Positions 8,736-18,487 of a DNA stretch of 64,000 nt are shown piece after piece. The notes under the pieces were generated by a model that was not told the DNA's origin, did no database searches, and saw only the letters and a program-made list of their open reading frames with translations. The first letter of the stretch is position 1, and every line of letters starts with the position of its first letter. The translations under genes were made by a program, and so were the position numbers. The stretch lies in NCBI RefSeq assembly GCF_004138325.1, contig NZ_SBLB01000005.1:558001-622000 (forward strand). The letters are read 5' to 3'. This DNA comes from Spirosoma sordidisoli (GTDB lineage Bacteria; Bacteroidota; Bacteroidia; Cytophagales; Spirosomataceae).

Positions 8736-9821
8736 TTAAAACGTTACGACGCTCTGATAGGCTTTTTTGGGCTGGTAATTTTCATCGAACAGCAGCGGGT
8801 GATCTTTTCGGCCCGGTACCGGAAAGTTGTCGAGCCAGGAGTACTTGTCCGACAGGTTCCAGAAGGTTACGCCGGTCAGCGTCTTTTTGTGCTTGCGGAA
8901 CAGGTCGAACAGCATTTTATACTGTGCCACCTGTTTCTGCTCCATCTCGGGCGTGAACTCGCTGACATCGGTCGGTTTCCGCGCCCGGCGTTCGTGCTCT
9001 TTCGGGTAGACCGACATGTCGAGTTCGGTAACCTGTACCTTCAGGCCGAGGCTGGCAAACCGATTGATCGACTCTTCCAGTTCCTGGGGGGTAGGCTCGT
9101 AGATAGACCAGTGGCCTTGCAGACCAACCCCATCGATAGGTACTTTTTTGTCTTTCAGCTTCTTCAGTATCTGGTAGATCCGATCCCGTTTCGATGCGTT
9201 TTCGGTGTTATAATCGTTGTAAAACAGCTGGGCACCGGGGTCGGCTTCGTGGGCGTATTCAAAGGCTTTGGCGATATAGTCTTCCCCAATGATCTCGTAG
9301 AATTTCGACTTCCGGTACAGGCTGGTACCCGTGTCGGGCACGGCTTCATTAACGACGTCCCAGGCGTAGATTTTGCCTTTGTAGCGGCCCATAACGTCGT
9401 TGATGTGCTGTTTCAGGCGAGCCAGCAACACCTCGCGGCTCACCTGCTTCCCATCGGCGTCGGTAAAGAACCAGCGGGGCGTCTGGTTGTGCCAGCACAG
9501 CGTATGGCCGCGCACTTTGATCTTGTTCTGCACCGCAAAGTCGACAATGGCGTCGGCGTCTTTCCAGAAGTACCGGTTTTCTTCGGGGTGGATAGGCCCC
9601 ATCTTCATGGCATTCTCGGGGGTGATGCTGCTGAACTGCTGCCGGACCAGGTCGGCTTCGGGGCCGGTCAGGGTGCGGGGAGCTACGGCTACGCCAATCG
9701 GGAAATAGTTTTTGTAGGCATCCCTGAGGGTTGGCTCGGGGGCCTGAACGTGCGAGGACAGGCCCGCGCCCAGCAGGGTCATACCGCCCAGCAGTACCGA
9801 CAAACGAATGGAGGTTTTCAT
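8736..9821 (-). CDS. Endo-1,4-beta-xylanase, GH10
   Basis: Cleaves internal beta-1,4 bonds of xylan. The 361-residue protein starts with a signal peptide (MKTSIRLSVLLGGMTLLGAG) and is otherwise a single GH10 barrel. The acid/base glutamate is in AWDVVNEAVP (Glu159) and the nucleophile in VQVTELDMS (Glu266). The substrate-binding segments RGHTLCWHNQTPRWF and VTFWNLSDKYSWL are intact. There is no carbohydrate-binding module or sorting domain, so it probably acts in the periplasm, or on the surface if anchored by other means. It follows the SDR gene by 49 nt within the minus-strand cluster. It should release the aldouronic acid oligosaccharides that the GH67 and GH115 enzymes use. Confidence 0.95.
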   Translation of the reverse strand: MKTSIRLSVLLGGMTLLGAGLSSHVQAPEPTLRDAYKNYFPIGVAVAPRTLTGPEADLVRQQFSSITPENAMKMGPIHPEENRYFWKDADAIVDFAVQNKIKVRGHTLCWHNQTPRWFFTDADGKQVSREVLLARLKQHINDVMGRYKGKIYAWDVVNEAVPDTGTSLYRKSKFYEIIGEDYIAKAFEYAHEADPGAQLFYNDYNTENASKRDRIYQILKKLKDKKVPIDGVGLQGHWSIYEPTPQELEESINRFASLGLKVQVTELDMSVYPKEHERRARKPTDVSEFTPEMEQKQVAQYKMLFDLFRKHKKTLTGVTFWNLSDKYSWLDNFPVPGRKDHPLLFDENYQPKKAYQSVVTF

Positions 9822-9870
9822 GGTAATGCGCTGAAAGAGAATAATGAATCTGGTTGGTCAGGACAAGGCA

Positions 9871-10710
9871 TCAGAAGCCGATCGAGTTGCCGCCATCGAC
9901 GGGGAGCGAGGCTCCGGTAACGTACCGGGCAGCATCAGAAGCCAGAAAAACAGCGGCCCAGCCAATGTCTTCGGGTTTGCCGAATTTACCCATCGGGGTC
10001 CGGCGCATGGCGCGGGCGAAGCGGTCGGGGTCGCCCCCCATGGCGGTTTTGCTCATGGCCGTCTCGATAAATCCCGGCGCAATGGCATTGACGCGAACGC
10101 CTTTGCCCGAAAACTCCGACGCCAGCACCTTAACCATACCTTCTACCGCCGACTTGGAAGCTGCGTAAGCCACCACCCGGTCAATACCGTAGTAGGCCGC
10201 CATGGACGAGATCATGATGATGGAGCCAGTGCCGCGCTCGATCATCCGGCCGGCGCACGCGCGGGTCAGCGAGAATACCGAGTTGAGGTTGGTATGAACA
10301 ATCCGGTCAAAGTCGGCGTCTGTAACTTCCAGCGCGGGTTTTTTCATGTTGATGCCGGCGTTGTTGACCAGAACATCGATAGGTCCGTAGGTCGTTTCGA
10401 TGTCGGCAACCAGTCCGTCGAGCCGATCGCGCTCGGTCACGTCGTTGACCACGTAATGGGCTGCGGGGGTAGGTCGATCGGCGGTAAGTGCGGCCACGGC
10501 GTCGCGGAGGGGTTGCTCCCGGCGGCCGGTGATGATCACAGTAGCACCAGCGTCGACCATGCAGCGGGCAATATCGAAACCAATGCCACTGCCTCCGCCC
10601 GTAATCAGGGCCAGCTTACCGGCCAGGGAGAACGCGTGGTCAAAGCGGATATGTGTATCGGCGGCCGGTTCGGCAACCTGTTGATTGGGGGTCTCTGCAA
10701 AGGATTCCAT
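9871..10710 (-). CDS. SDR oxidoreductase, probable fructuronate reductase
   Basis: A classical short-chain dehydrogenase of 279 residues. The cofactor loop is TGGGSGIG (38-44), NNAG is at 116-119, and the catalytic set is Ser168/169, Tyr182 and Lys186 (YAASK). The C-terminal PVDGG motif is present. About 28 residues precede the Rossmann fold. The locus carries UxaC and UxuA but no long-chain UxuB, so the reduction of D-fructuronate to D-mannonate has no other candidate here. Bacillus uses an SDR of similar size for that step (established knowledge). The assignment is therefore inference from pathway gap and family. A gluconate 5-dehydrogenase or KduD-like role is the main alternative. Confidence 0.7.
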   Translation of the reverse strand: MESFAETPNQQVAEPAADTHIRFDHAFSLAGKLALITGGGSGIGFDIARCMVDAGATVIITGRREQPLRDAVAALTADRPTPAAHYVVNDVTERDRLDGLVADIETTYGPIDVLVNNAGINMKKPALEVTDADFDRIVHTNLNSVFSLTRACAGRMIERGTGSIIMISSMAAYYGIDRVVAYAASKSAVEGMVKVLASEFSGKGVRVNAIAPGFIETAMSKTAMGGDPDRFARAMRRTPMGKFGKPEDIGWAAVFLASDAARYVTGASLPVDGGNSIGF

Positions 10711-10774
10711 TTTACTACCAGCTAATTAATTGATGATCCAGAATTGGGGTGTTTGAGGCAGCACTGGGCTGCGC

Positions 10775-11950
10775 TTATTTTTTCAGGGTAAGCGGCCGGG
10801 CCTGTTTCTGGGCGTTGAGTGCCAGTTCGGTGGCCAGGAAGCAATGTTCCTGCGACATAGCGGTTTCGGTCCGGTTCAGAATATCGTTTACGAGTTGCTC
10901 GCCGTAGGGCAGCGGTTCTTTGCTGCAATCGAGATAGCGGGTTTCTTTCTTGTCGGTTATAAAGAGGTGATTGCCCCCCTCGCGACCGGCCGGATCGATG
11001 TTCTTCCGAATTTCGATGAAGCCTTCTGTGCCGAGAATAGTCAGGCGGCCGTCGCCCCAGGATTTGAGTCCATCGGGGGTGAACCAGTCGACCCGGATGT
11101 AGCCCGTTCCGCCATCGCCACGCAGCATGACGTCGCCGAAATCTTCGAATTTCGGATACTGCGGATGGTGTACGTTGCCCACCTGCGACGCAACGATGTC
11201 GGCTTGGGTCGAGTTGGTGAAGAACAGAAACTGGTCGAACTGGTGCGAGCCGATGTCGCAAATAATCCCGCCGAACTTCTTTTTGTCGAAGAACCAGTCG
11301 GGCCGCGATTTCGGGGTCATCCGGTGCGGGCCGAGGCCAATGGTCTGCACCACGTTACCGATCGCCCCGGCTTTGACCAGCTCACCGGCTTTGACGGTAG
11401 CGCGGTTCTCGAACCGTTCGCTGTACATGATCGAGTAGATGCGTTTGGTTTCCTTCTGCACCTTACGCGCTTCGGCCAGTTGGGCGAGGGTGGTGATACC
11501 GGGTTTGTCGGCCATGTAATCTTTCCCGTGCCGCATCACCTGAATACCCAGCGGAGCGCGCTCTTCCGGAATTGCCGAGCTGAGAATCAGCTGAATCGAG
11601 TTGTCTTCCAGAATGGCTTTTTCATCGCTGGCCTGTTTGGCATTGGGATAGCGTTTGGCAAAGGCGGCTGCCAGGTCCGGCTCCGGTGCATAGAACGAAA
11701 CCAGCTCACCCCCGCCCCGGATAACGGCTTCGACCTGACCGTAAATATGGCCGTGGTTCATTTTAATGACCGAAAACCGGATTCGCGGTGCTTTCGGCGT
11801 CGTGATGATAGCGGGTCCCGACTGGGTGATCAGCTGGGTGGAGGCTGTCAGCGTCTGTGCAGACAGGGAAGTGCCGGTAACGAGACCAGCTGCGGTCGTC
11901 AGCGACTCCTTCAGAAAAGAGCGCCGGTTGGTATCCTGGATCTGATTCAT
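10775..11950 (-). CDS. Gfo/Idh/MocA oxidoreductase with Tat signal
   Basis: The 391-residue protein begins MNQIQDTNRRSFLKESLTTA, a twin-arginine signal, so it should fold with its NAD(P) cofactor before export. The Rossmann part follows (RIRFSVIKMNHGHIYG) and then the MocA-type C-terminal domain with GGIICDIGSHQFDQFLFF. The usual EKP lysine segment appears as MADKPGITT. The ATG at 11950 is chosen because it places the Tat motif at the N-terminus; an in-frame start 45 nt further up would bury it. It is the third of three consecutive exported Gfo/Idh/MocA genes. The substrate is unknown; an oxidised uronic or aldonic sugar is suggested only by the locus. Confidence 0.85.
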   Translation of the reverse strand: MNQIQDTNRRSFLKESLTTAAGLVTGTSLSAQTLTASTQLITQSGPAIITTPKAPRIRFSVIKMNHGHIYGQVEAVIRGGGELVSFYAPEPDLAAAFAKRYPNAKQASDEKAILEDNSIQLILSSAIPEERAPLGIQVMRHGKDYMADKPGITTLAQLAEARKVQKETKRIYSIMYSERFENRATVKAGELVKAGAIGNVVQTIGLGPHRMTPKSRPDWFFDKKKFGGIICDIGSHQFDQFLFFTNSTQADIVASQVGNVHHPQYPKFEDFGDVMLRGDGGTGYIRVDWFTPDGLKSWGDGRLTILGTEGFIEIRKNIDPAGREGGNHLFITDKKETRYLDCSKEPLPYGEQLVNDILNRTETAMSQEHCFLATELALNAQKQARPLTLKK

Positions 11951-12000
11951 TGGGTCTGAGTGGGGTTTCTGGGCTTGCCAGATTTGGCAAGCCAATCCGC

Positions 12001-13410
12001 TTACTGCGCTTTTTTAGCCAGTTCGAGCGCCTGGGTGGTAGTGTAGTATTTAGCGATCATGTTGGGGACTTCCCAGGCGGGCATCGATCCTGCTTTCAGG
12101 TACGTCAGGTATTTTTCCATGACCCGGCCGAAGTGGGCTTCGTGACCTTCCTTGTACTTCTCCGGAATAACGACCTCCCAGCCCGCGCCCGTCTTTTTGA
12201 CGTCGATGCCGGGATACGCTTTCTGAACGGCGGGTAATACGCTGTTGAGAGAGGCTTCCAGAGTGCTGTTACCGGCTACGGGCTCAATGTAGAGGGTGGG
12301 CTTGTACTGCTGCTCGGCGCCCTGCCGGATAATCAGGTTGGCCTTGCTGCCGCGCATGATCGAATAGTGGGTATCGCCGGCACCTTCGGGAGCTTTGTAG
12401 GCCCAGGTGACCGATACTTTGGCATGAACGCCCCGGAGCTGGTAGTTGATCTCGCCATTGCTGTAGACCCGCAAGACGCTGTCTTTGACCACATCCTTCC
12501 GCAGGTAGTCGGGGAAGCTGGCCTGTTTGGTGATGGCTTTGAACTGGCTCAGCGTCATGTCCGTTGTCCAGCGCCGGGCCGAGGTAAGCCGAATGTCTTT
12601 CTGGTAATCGAGCGACTGTTCCGGAAAACAGGCCCACTGAACCAGGTCGACCAGGTGGGTGGTCACGTCAACGATGCCTTCGCCCTGCTGCGCCACGTCC
12701 ATGAACCAGGCCGGTCGGGTAAGAATACTGCCCGATACGTTCTTGTAGAAGTGATGGACGCTTTCTTTCGTAACGGCCGGGTTGGCGGGGGTGCCTTTCT
12801 CCAGCGTACCGAACAGAGCCGTCTGCTGCGAAAAAGCCCGCTGGAGCATGGTCGTGATTTCGTACCGCTCCGTCATGATGTCGTATAAGAGCACGTTTTT
12901 CTGCCCGGCCGTGGCGAAGGCGTCTTTCAGCTTATCGAAGTTCGACGCGCTGATGACCATAGGCTTGTCGGCCAGCACGTTGAACCCCGCTCCAACGGTC
13001 TGCGCGATGTAATCGGTCTTCAGCCGGTTGTTGCCCGCCATCACCACCACATCGCCGGGGGTGGCTTTGGTAGCCAGCATGTTGGCCAGGAAGTCGGAAC
13101 CGCGGTACACGTCTTCTTTCCAGCGGGTGGGGTTGTCGGCCCGGCTGTTGTATCCCTGAATTTTATCGAGGTGCAGCTGCAGGTCCGACGGGCCGCTCCC
13201 CTGGCTGTCGGGGGCGTAGACGCGAACGGTCGAGTCTACGCCTTCGTACATGGTTTTCTGAACCAGGGCCGCGTGAAAATGGCCGGGGTCGAGGGTAATC
13301 AGTCGTATGGTATTCGTATCGGTACGGGTTTTATCCGTTGACTCTGAAGACTGACAGGCGGTAAATAGGGTAGCCAGGCACAGGCTGCCCAGTACTAGGG
13401 TTCGGTTCAT
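12001..13410 (-). CDS. Gfo/Idh/MocA-family lipoprotein
   Basis: The 469-residue protein opens MNRTLVLGSLCLATLFTACQ, a lipoprotein signal with the cysteine at about residue 20, so it is probably anchored in the membrane facing the periplasm. The Rossmann region reads TIRLITLDPGHFHAALVQKT, followed by GDVVVMAGNNRLKTDYI and NVLADKPMVI, which holds the conserved K-P pair. The C-terminal part matches the putative oxidoreductase C-terminal domain found in such proteins. The ATG at 13410 is favoured over an in-frame start 96 nt upstream because it exposes the lipobox. It lies 10 nt after the preceding Gfo/Idh gene and 50 nt before the next, so the three are co-transcribed. Confidence 0.85.
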   Translation of the reverse strand: MNRTLVLGSLCLATLFTACQSSESTDKTRTDTNTIRLITLDPGHFHAALVQKTMYEGVDSTVRVYAPDSQGSGPSDLQLHLDKIQGYNSRADNPTRWKEDVYRGSDFLANMLATKATPGDVVVMAGNNRLKTDYIAQTVGAGFNVLADKPMVISASNFDKLKDAFATAGQKNVLLYDIMTERYEITTMLQRAFSQQTALFGTLEKGTPANPAVTKESVHHFYKNVSGSILTRPAWFMDVAQQGEGIVDVTTHLVDLVQWACFPEQSLDYQKDIRLTSARRWTTDMTLSQFKAITKQASFPDYLRKDVVKDSVLRVYSNGEINYQLRGVHAKVSVTWAYKAPEGAGDTHYSIMRGSKANLIIRQGAEQQYKPTLYIEPVAGNSTLEASLNSVLPAVQKAYPGIDVKKTGAGWEVVIPEKYKEGHEAHFGRVMEKYLTYLKAGSMPAWEVPNMIAKYYTTTQALELAKKAQ

Positions 13411-13420
13411 GGGCAGGGCG

Positions 13421-14839
13421 TTAACGGGCTTTATTACTGGCCATAGCTTTGATGGCGTACGGGGCCCGCTGCGTACGAGAGAGCATTTTATTGGCTTCGG
13501 GGTCATTTTTGAACTGCTCTTTCTTCGGGTCCCAGTACAGTTTGCGGTTTAGCTTCATGGCGGCCTGATGGAGCAGGCAGGCACTACACGAGCGGTGCCC
13601 GATTTCGGCCGGCGCGATGGGCTCTTTCCGGCTGATCACGCTCTCCAGCCAGTTGCCGTGGTGCTCTTTGCTGACGGTCAGGTGGGTTTCGTTGGGGCCA
13701 ATGACCGACGTCAGCAGTTTGGGATCGCTGGCGTCCAGTTTTTTGGCCGCATTCTGTTTCGCCACCGGGTCGCTGGCCGTAACCGCCCCGTCGCCCCGCG
13801 ATACGAACACCCAGCCTTCGGTGCCTTCGAACCGGATACCGTTGGGAATTTCGTTGCTCACGATCATGCGAACGCCATTTTCGTACAGGGCTTCCGTGCG
13901 GAAGATCCCGTGAACATCCCAGAGGCCACTCTTCGGGAAGTCGGCTTTGCCCCAGATCTCGACCGGGCCGGTATGTTCAGTATTCATAGCCCAGTGCGCA
14001 CAGTCGATGTGGTGAGAGCCCCAGCCGGTAATCATGCCGGCGCCGAACTGTTCGCAGCGGAGCCAGCCCGGCCGGTCGTATCCCGACTGCGGATGCACCC
14101 GCTTCTCGGTGTAATAGACCTCGGGCGTAGTACCCAGCCACATGTCATAATTCAGGTTTTTAGGAACGGGCATCTGCGGCTCCTCATCGCCCGCGGGGTC
14201 GCCGGGGAGGCCGACGTACACCGTTTTCAGCTGCCCGATTCGGCCGTTGCGAACCAGCTCGGCCGCATACCGGAACTGCTCCGACGAGCGCTGCTGGCTG
14301 CCTACCTGCACAATACGGCCCGACTGTTTAACGGCATCGGCCATCATCCGGCCCTCGGCTATCGTTAGCGACGCGGGTTTCTGCATGTACACATCCTTGC
14401 CCGCCCGTACGGCATCGATCACGATGGGCGCGTGCCAATGGTCGGGGGTGCTGACCAGAACGGCGTCGATGTCTTTGTTATTCAGCAGCTCACGGTAGTC
14501 GGTATAGACCCGAACGCCGTCGTAGTCTTTGCCGGTTTTTTTGGTATAAAAGCCGTTGACGAGCGTTTTGGCTTCGTTGGCGCGTTTGCTGTCCAGGTCG
14601 CAGACGGCCATGATCAGCGCGTTGTCATACTGCCAGACACCCGGCATATCGTGGCCGCGGGAAATGCGGCCCGTGCCAATGGCGCCGATGTTGATCCGGT
14701 TGCTCGGCGCGTTTTTGCCCAGCACCGAAGCGGGCACAATGGTTGGAAATCCGCCGATGATGGCTGTCGACAGGGTTGCCTGGGCGCTGGCCTTCAAAAA
14801 AGTTCGTCTCGATAACGAGTTTTCAACGGGCTGAGTCAT
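13421..14839 (-). CDS. Gfo/Idh/MocA oxidoreductase with Tat signal
   Basis: The 472-residue protein carries the twin-arginine motif SRRTFLKASAQATLS near its start. The dinucleotide-binding segment is INIGAIGTGRISRGHD, followed by VLVSTPDHWHAPIVIDA and the catalytic-lysine segment DVYMQKPAS (Q in place of the usual E before KP). The C-terminal half has GMITGWGSHHIDCAHWAM, typical of the exported branch of this superfamily. The ATG at 14839 is used; a TTG 6 nt upstream is also open. It is the first of a trio downstream of GH67. Exported members of this family often act on glycosides or oxidised sugars; the actual substrate here is unknown. Confidence 0.87.
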   Translation of the reverse strand: MTQPVENSLSRRTFLKASAQATLSTAIIGGFPTIVPASVLGKNAPSNRINIGAIGTGRISRGHDMPGVWQYDNALIMAVCDLDSKRANEAKTLVNGFYTKKTGKDYDGVRVYTDYRELLNNKDIDAVLVSTPDHWHAPIVIDAVRAGKDVYMQKPASLTIAEGRMMADAVKQSGRIVQVGSQQRSSEQFRYAAELVRNGRIGQLKTVYVGLPGDPAGDEEPQMPVPKNLNYDMWLGTTPEVYYTEKRVHPQSGYDRPGWLRCEQFGAGMITGWGSHHIDCAHWAMNTEHTGPVEIWGKADFPKSGLWDVHGIFRTEALYENGVRMIVSNEIPNGIRFEGTEGWVFVSRGDGAVTASDPVAKQNAAKKLDASDPKLLTSVIGPNETHLTVSKEHHGNWLESVISRKEPIAPAEIGHRSCSACLLHQAAMKLNRKLYWDPKKEQFKNDPEANKMLSRTQRAPYAIKAMASNKAR

Positions 14840-14916
14840 GATCAAAAGGGGTTGGGGGTTTAGGATTGAGTAAGCCGGTCACGGGGCCGCCCTACTTGTA
14901 TGCACTCATGTCGTCA

Positions 14917-17076
14917 CTACCGGAGCAGATACGTTTCGACCGATTGTTTAACGTCATCGAGGGTCCGTTCGGGCTTTTTGAAGGGAGCCGGAATGGGCTG
15001 TTTGGCAAAGGTTTGCAGGTAAAGTACCCACGCATCGCGCCACCAGATGGCTTCCCGGTGCTGCGTAACCAGCCGGGCTGCCACGTCGGCATGCAGGGCC
15101 GGGTCGAGGGCGGGTTTTACCGCGGCCCATTCCTGCTGCATCCAGCGTACCGAGTCGGCACCGGTGTAGAACCGGTTGCAAAGCTCATCCCACAGCGTAC
15201 GGCCGGTCGACAGTTTTTTGGTCCAGGGCACGTGGTGGAACCAGAGCAGATACGGCAGTGGGCAGGTCTCGGGGTCGTTCCATTGCTGCTGTACCTCAGG
15301 TCGGTACTGCGCCAGGGCGTTACTGCCGGTGGCCGTCCGGTCGAAACCGACTCCCACCGAGTCGGCCCGGTGGTAATAAACGGCTGTCCAGTCGGGGCGC
15401 GGGCTGCGGGCCTGCCAGGGCTCGGGCGCAAAGTGAACCCCCGTCCAGGGCCGGCTCAGCCCCATCGGGGTGTTATAGTCGACGTAAATATCCCGCGATC
15501 GGAGCATCAGGTTCGCAATTCGGCTGGTGGCCTGCGGGTTGTGGGTCAGCGTCATGCCGATCCATTCGCGGGCAATGGCTTCGGCGGAGAGGGTATGATC
15601 CCAGGCCAGCCGACCAAAGGCGTACCAGTTGGCCTGCGCCATGGGGTGACCCGTCCAGTTCAGGTTCGAGCCGGTATTGGCCACCCCCGCCATCAGCGTC
15701 CTGGACGGTCCGTCGGTCCGGTAGCCGTGCAGGCTGCCGTCAATGACCCTGGCTACGGTCGAGCCTTTGCCACTGGCGTAGGTATCGGCATCCAGACATT
15801 CTTTGAAGAGGGGCGCTTCGTAGACCAGGTGGGTAGCGAAGCCGAGGTATTCCTGGGTCAGCTGGAACTCCATGCCCAGTGGCGTTTTGGGCATACTGCC
15901 GAACAGGGGCGAGAACGGCTCGCGCGGCTGAAAATCGATGGGGCCGTTCTTGACCTGAACGATCACCTTGGGGTCGAACTGGCCATCCAGGGGGGTAAAC
16001 TCTTCGTGGGCTGCTCTGAAGCGATCGGCTTTGGGGTCGGCCTTATAAACGAACGCCCGCCAGATAACGACGCCATCGTAGGGTTTCATGGCTTCGGCCA
16101 GCATATTGGCCCCGTCGGCATGGGTACGGCCGTAATCCTGCGGCCCCGGCTCACCTTCCGAATTGGCCTTAACCAGCAGACCGCCGAAGTCGGGAATAAT
16201 CTGGTAAATTTCTTTGACCTTGTCGTTCCACCATTTCCGCACCTCGGGGTCGAGCGGGTCCGATGTTTTGAGCTTACCCAGCGTTTTGGGGGCCGCAAAG
16301 TAAACCGAAAGATAAACCCGAATGCCGTAGGGCCGGAAAACAGCGGCCAGGGCGGCAACCTTCTGCAGGTATTCGGCCGTCATGAAGCGGGCGCTGGCGT
16401 TGACGTTGTTGATAACGGTACCGTTGATGCCAAGCGATGCGTTGGCCCGGGCATAGTCCCGGTAGCGCGGGTCGATTCGCTCGGGGAGTTCGTACCATTT
16501 CCAGAGCGACCCACCGGCGTAGCCCCGTTCGATGGTGCCGTCTACGTTATCCCAGTGGTTCAGCATCCGGTACTGTACTTTCGGGCTGCTCGCCAGCGAT
16601 AGCCCGTCGAGCGGCTGGCGGGTCTGCATCTGCCGCAGCAGGGCAAACGCACCGTAGAGCACCCCGGCCTCGCTCGGGCTGGAGATGGTCAGGGTGTTGC
16701 GGTCAGCGGCAATCTGGTAACCTTCGCGGTTGGCGGGCGGGGTGGCGGCTGGGGCACCTGCGCGCAGCACGATGCCGCCCGTACGGCTGCCAACGCTGCT
16801 AATGATCGGAACGGTTTTGCCCAGCAGGCCGCGCAAACCGGTCTGTAGTTCTTCGGCCGCCGACCGCAAAACCGGTCCTGATCCGGTCAGGGCAATAAAC
16901 TGAGCAGCGCGGGCATAAGCCTGTCGTTTGGCAACATCATCGATCAGGTCGTACTTCAGCCACAGCCGGTACCCATCGTCTCCGCCCGGAGGCAGGCTGG
17001 AGAGAGTCTGGGCCCGGCTACTGATCAGCAGCAGCAGACAGCCAAGTACGAAAATCGGTTTAAGGATATATGTCAT
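14917..17076 (-). CDS. aguA: Alpha-glucuronidase, GH67
   Basis: Releases (4-O-methyl)glucuronate from the non-reducing end of xylo-oligosaccharides. The 719-residue protein has a signal peptide (MTYILKPIFVLGCLLLLISS), an N-terminal GH67N domain and the catalytic barrel. The catalytic acid lies in VKANSEGEPGP (Glu307). The two base carboxylates fall at NGPIDFQ (Asp381) and LTQEYLG (Glu409), with the same 28-residue spacing known for GH67 enzymes. The substrate-contact motif HWDNVDGTIERGYAG is intact. The presence of a signal peptide suggests periplasmic action, whereas many GH67 enzymes are cytoplasmic. It sits between uxuA and the exported oxidoreductase trio. Confidence 0.95.
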   Translation of the reverse strand: MTYILKPIFVLGCLLLLISSRAQTLSSLPPGGDDGYRLWLKYDLIDDVAKRQAYARAAQFIALTGSGPVLRSAAEELQTGLRGLLGKTVPIISSVGSRTGGIVLRAGAPAATPPANREGYQIAADRNTLTISSPSEAGVLYGAFALLRQMQTRQPLDGLSLASSPKVQYRMLNHWDNVDGTIERGYAGGSLWKWYELPERIDPRYRDYARANASLGINGTVINNVNASARFMTAEYLQKVAALAAVFRPYGIRVYLSVYFAAPKTLGKLKTSDPLDPEVRKWWNDKVKEIYQIIPDFGGLLVKANSEGEPGPQDYGRTHADGANMLAEAMKPYDGVVIWRAFVYKADPKADRFRAAHEEFTPLDGQFDPKVIVQVKNGPIDFQPREPFSPLFGSMPKTPLGMEFQLTQEYLGFATHLVYEAPLFKECLDADTYASGKGSTVARVIDGSLHGYRTDGPSRTLMAGVANTGSNLNWTGHPMAQANWYAFGRLAWDHTLSAEAIAREWIGMTLTHNPQATSRIANLMLRSRDIYVDYNTPMGLSRPWTGVHFAPEPWQARSPRPDWTAVYYHRADSVGVGFDRTATGSNALAQYRPEVQQQWNDPETCPLPYLLWFHHVPWTKKLSTGRTLWDELCNRFYTGADSVRWMQQEWAAVKPALDPALHADVAARLVTQHREAIWWRDAWVLYLQTFAKQPIPAPFKKPERTLDDVKQSVETYLLR

Positions 17077-17084
17077 ATAAAGCG

Positions 17085-17102
17085 GCTTTGCTTCGGCAAA
17101 GC
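17085..17102. other. Small hairpin (TTCG loop) between uxuA and GH67
   Basis: GCTTTGC, TTCG, GCAAAGC form a perfect 7-bp stem and 4-nt loop, 9 nt before the GH67 start on the minus strand. No T-tract follows, so it is not a standard terminator. It may adjust mRNA stability or translation at the operon's mid-point. Confidence 0.4.
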
Positions 17103-17154
17103 GGTTCAGTTTGGATATGTTGATGGCTGTCAGCGAATAGGCTTTTCAGACCGC

Positions 17155-18408
17155 TCAAAGGGTATTGGCATACGTTTGGTACGATGCCTGAGCCGGTTGG
17201 TCGGCCAGGCTGCGAGTGATGCCCAGCTCCAGGCCCCGCAGCTCGGCGAGTCCGCGCAGCCGTCCAATGGCCGAGTAGCCCGGATACGTTTTCTTGTGCA
17301 GATCGTCGAGCATCTGATGACCATGGTCGGGGCGCATCGGGATGGCCGTTACGCCGGTACCGGTCCGCTCCCGGCGCTGCTGCTCCAGCACAATGGCTTT
17401 GACAACGGCGTACATGTCTACATCGCCCGCCAGGTGGTCGGCTTCGTGGAAGTTGCGCCAGCCGTCGGTGCGTTCCTGTTTCGTGGTGCGGAGGTGGACG
17501 AAGTGAATCCGGTTGCCGAAGCGGCTGATCATGCCCGGCAGGTCATTGTCGGGGCGGATACCCAGCGAGCCGGTGCAGAACGTAATGCCGTTGGCGGTTA
17601 CGGGACAGGCCTCCATCAGCCGGGCCAGATCGGACTCGGTGCTGACCACGCGGGGCAGACCCAGCAGCGGCATCGGCGGATCGTCGGGGTGGATACAGAG
17701 GTTCACGCCAGCTTCTTCGGCCACCGGCGCGACCTGCTGAATGAAGTAATACAGGTTATTCCGAAGCTCGGTATCGCCAATGGTCGCGTAGTCGTCGAGC
17801 AGGCCCTGAAACGTATCGAGGGTAAAGGCCTCTTCGGAGCCGGGCAGCCCCAGCAGCACGATGTTGGCCAGTTCGGTAACGCGGTCGGGCGTCATCTGCG
17901 CGAAGGAGCGGTGGGCCGACTCGATGAGTTCGGGTTCGTAGTCGGCTTCGGCGCCGGGGCGTTTCAGGATGCAGAGGTCGAATACCGCAAAATCTTCCCA
18001 CACAAACCGCAGCGCCCGCGATCCGTCGGGCATCTCGTAGCTCAAGTTCGTGCGCGACCAGTCGAGGACCGGCATGAAGTTGTAACAAACGGTACGGATG
18101 CCGCAGTTGGCCAGGTTGCGAATCGACGCCTTGTAATTCTCGATGTACTGCGCGCGCTCGGGCTGGCCTTTCTTGATGGCTTCGTGAACGGGCAGGCTCT
18201 CGACTACGGCCCAGTGCAGGGCCGAATACCGATCGTTGTCGGCTTCAACCAGTTGTTTGCGCTGCTCGATGGCGGCTGTTGGCCATACCTCACCGACCGG
18301 AATCTGGTGCAGGGCCGTAACCACTCCGGCACACCCCGCCTGCCGGATATCCATCAATGAAACCGGGTCGTTTGGCCCGAACCAGCGCATGGTTTGTAAC
18401 ATTCCCAT
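17155..18408 (-). CDS. uxuA: Mannonate dehydratase
   Basis: Dehydrates D-mannonate to 2-keto-3-deoxy-D-gluconate in the cytoplasm. The family N-terminus is visible ([20 protein letters not shown]), followed by [25 protein letters not shown] and FCTGSLG, which hold the metal-binding and substrate residues of the UxuA barrel. The 417 residues match the family. Two ATG codons, at 18408 and 18402, are equally possible. It follows the hexuronate transporter and precedes GH67, so glucuronate released by GH67/GH115 is the expected source. KDG kinase and aldolase are not in the window. High identity of motifs makes the assignment firm. Confidence 0.94.
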   Translation of the reverse strand: MGMLQTMRWFGPNDPVSLMDIRQAGCAGVVTALHQIPVGEVWPTAAIEQRKQLVEADNDRYSALHWAVVESLPVHEAIKKGQPERAQYIENYKASIRNLANCGIRTVCYNFMPVLDWSRTNLSYEMPDGSRALRFVWEDFAVFDLCILKRPGAEADYEPELIESAHRSFAQMTPDRVTELANIVLLGLPGSEEAFTLDTFQGLLDDYATIGDTELRNNLYYFIQQVAPVAEEAGVNLCIHPDDPPMPLLGLPRVVSTESDLARLMEACPVTANGITFCTGSLGIRPDNDLPGMISRFGNRIHFVHLRTTKQERTDGWRNFHEADHLAGDVDMYAVVKAIVLEQQRRERTGTGVTAIPMRPDHGHQMLDDLHKKTYPGYSAIGRLRGLAELRGLELGITRSLADQPAQASYQTYANTL

Positions 18409-18487
18409 AAACGTACACTTTGTAAAGAGAGGACCCCGACGGTTCATGCCGACGAGGCCTCCGCATAGCTAAAAAAACACGTAAACC

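Noticed and set aside
14866-16602. Open frame of 578 codons on the plus strand, opposite GH67
   Set aside because: It is antisense to a clear GH67 gene. Long antisense frames are common in GC-rich coding DNA. Its translation is Gly/Arg/Val-rich and matches no family.
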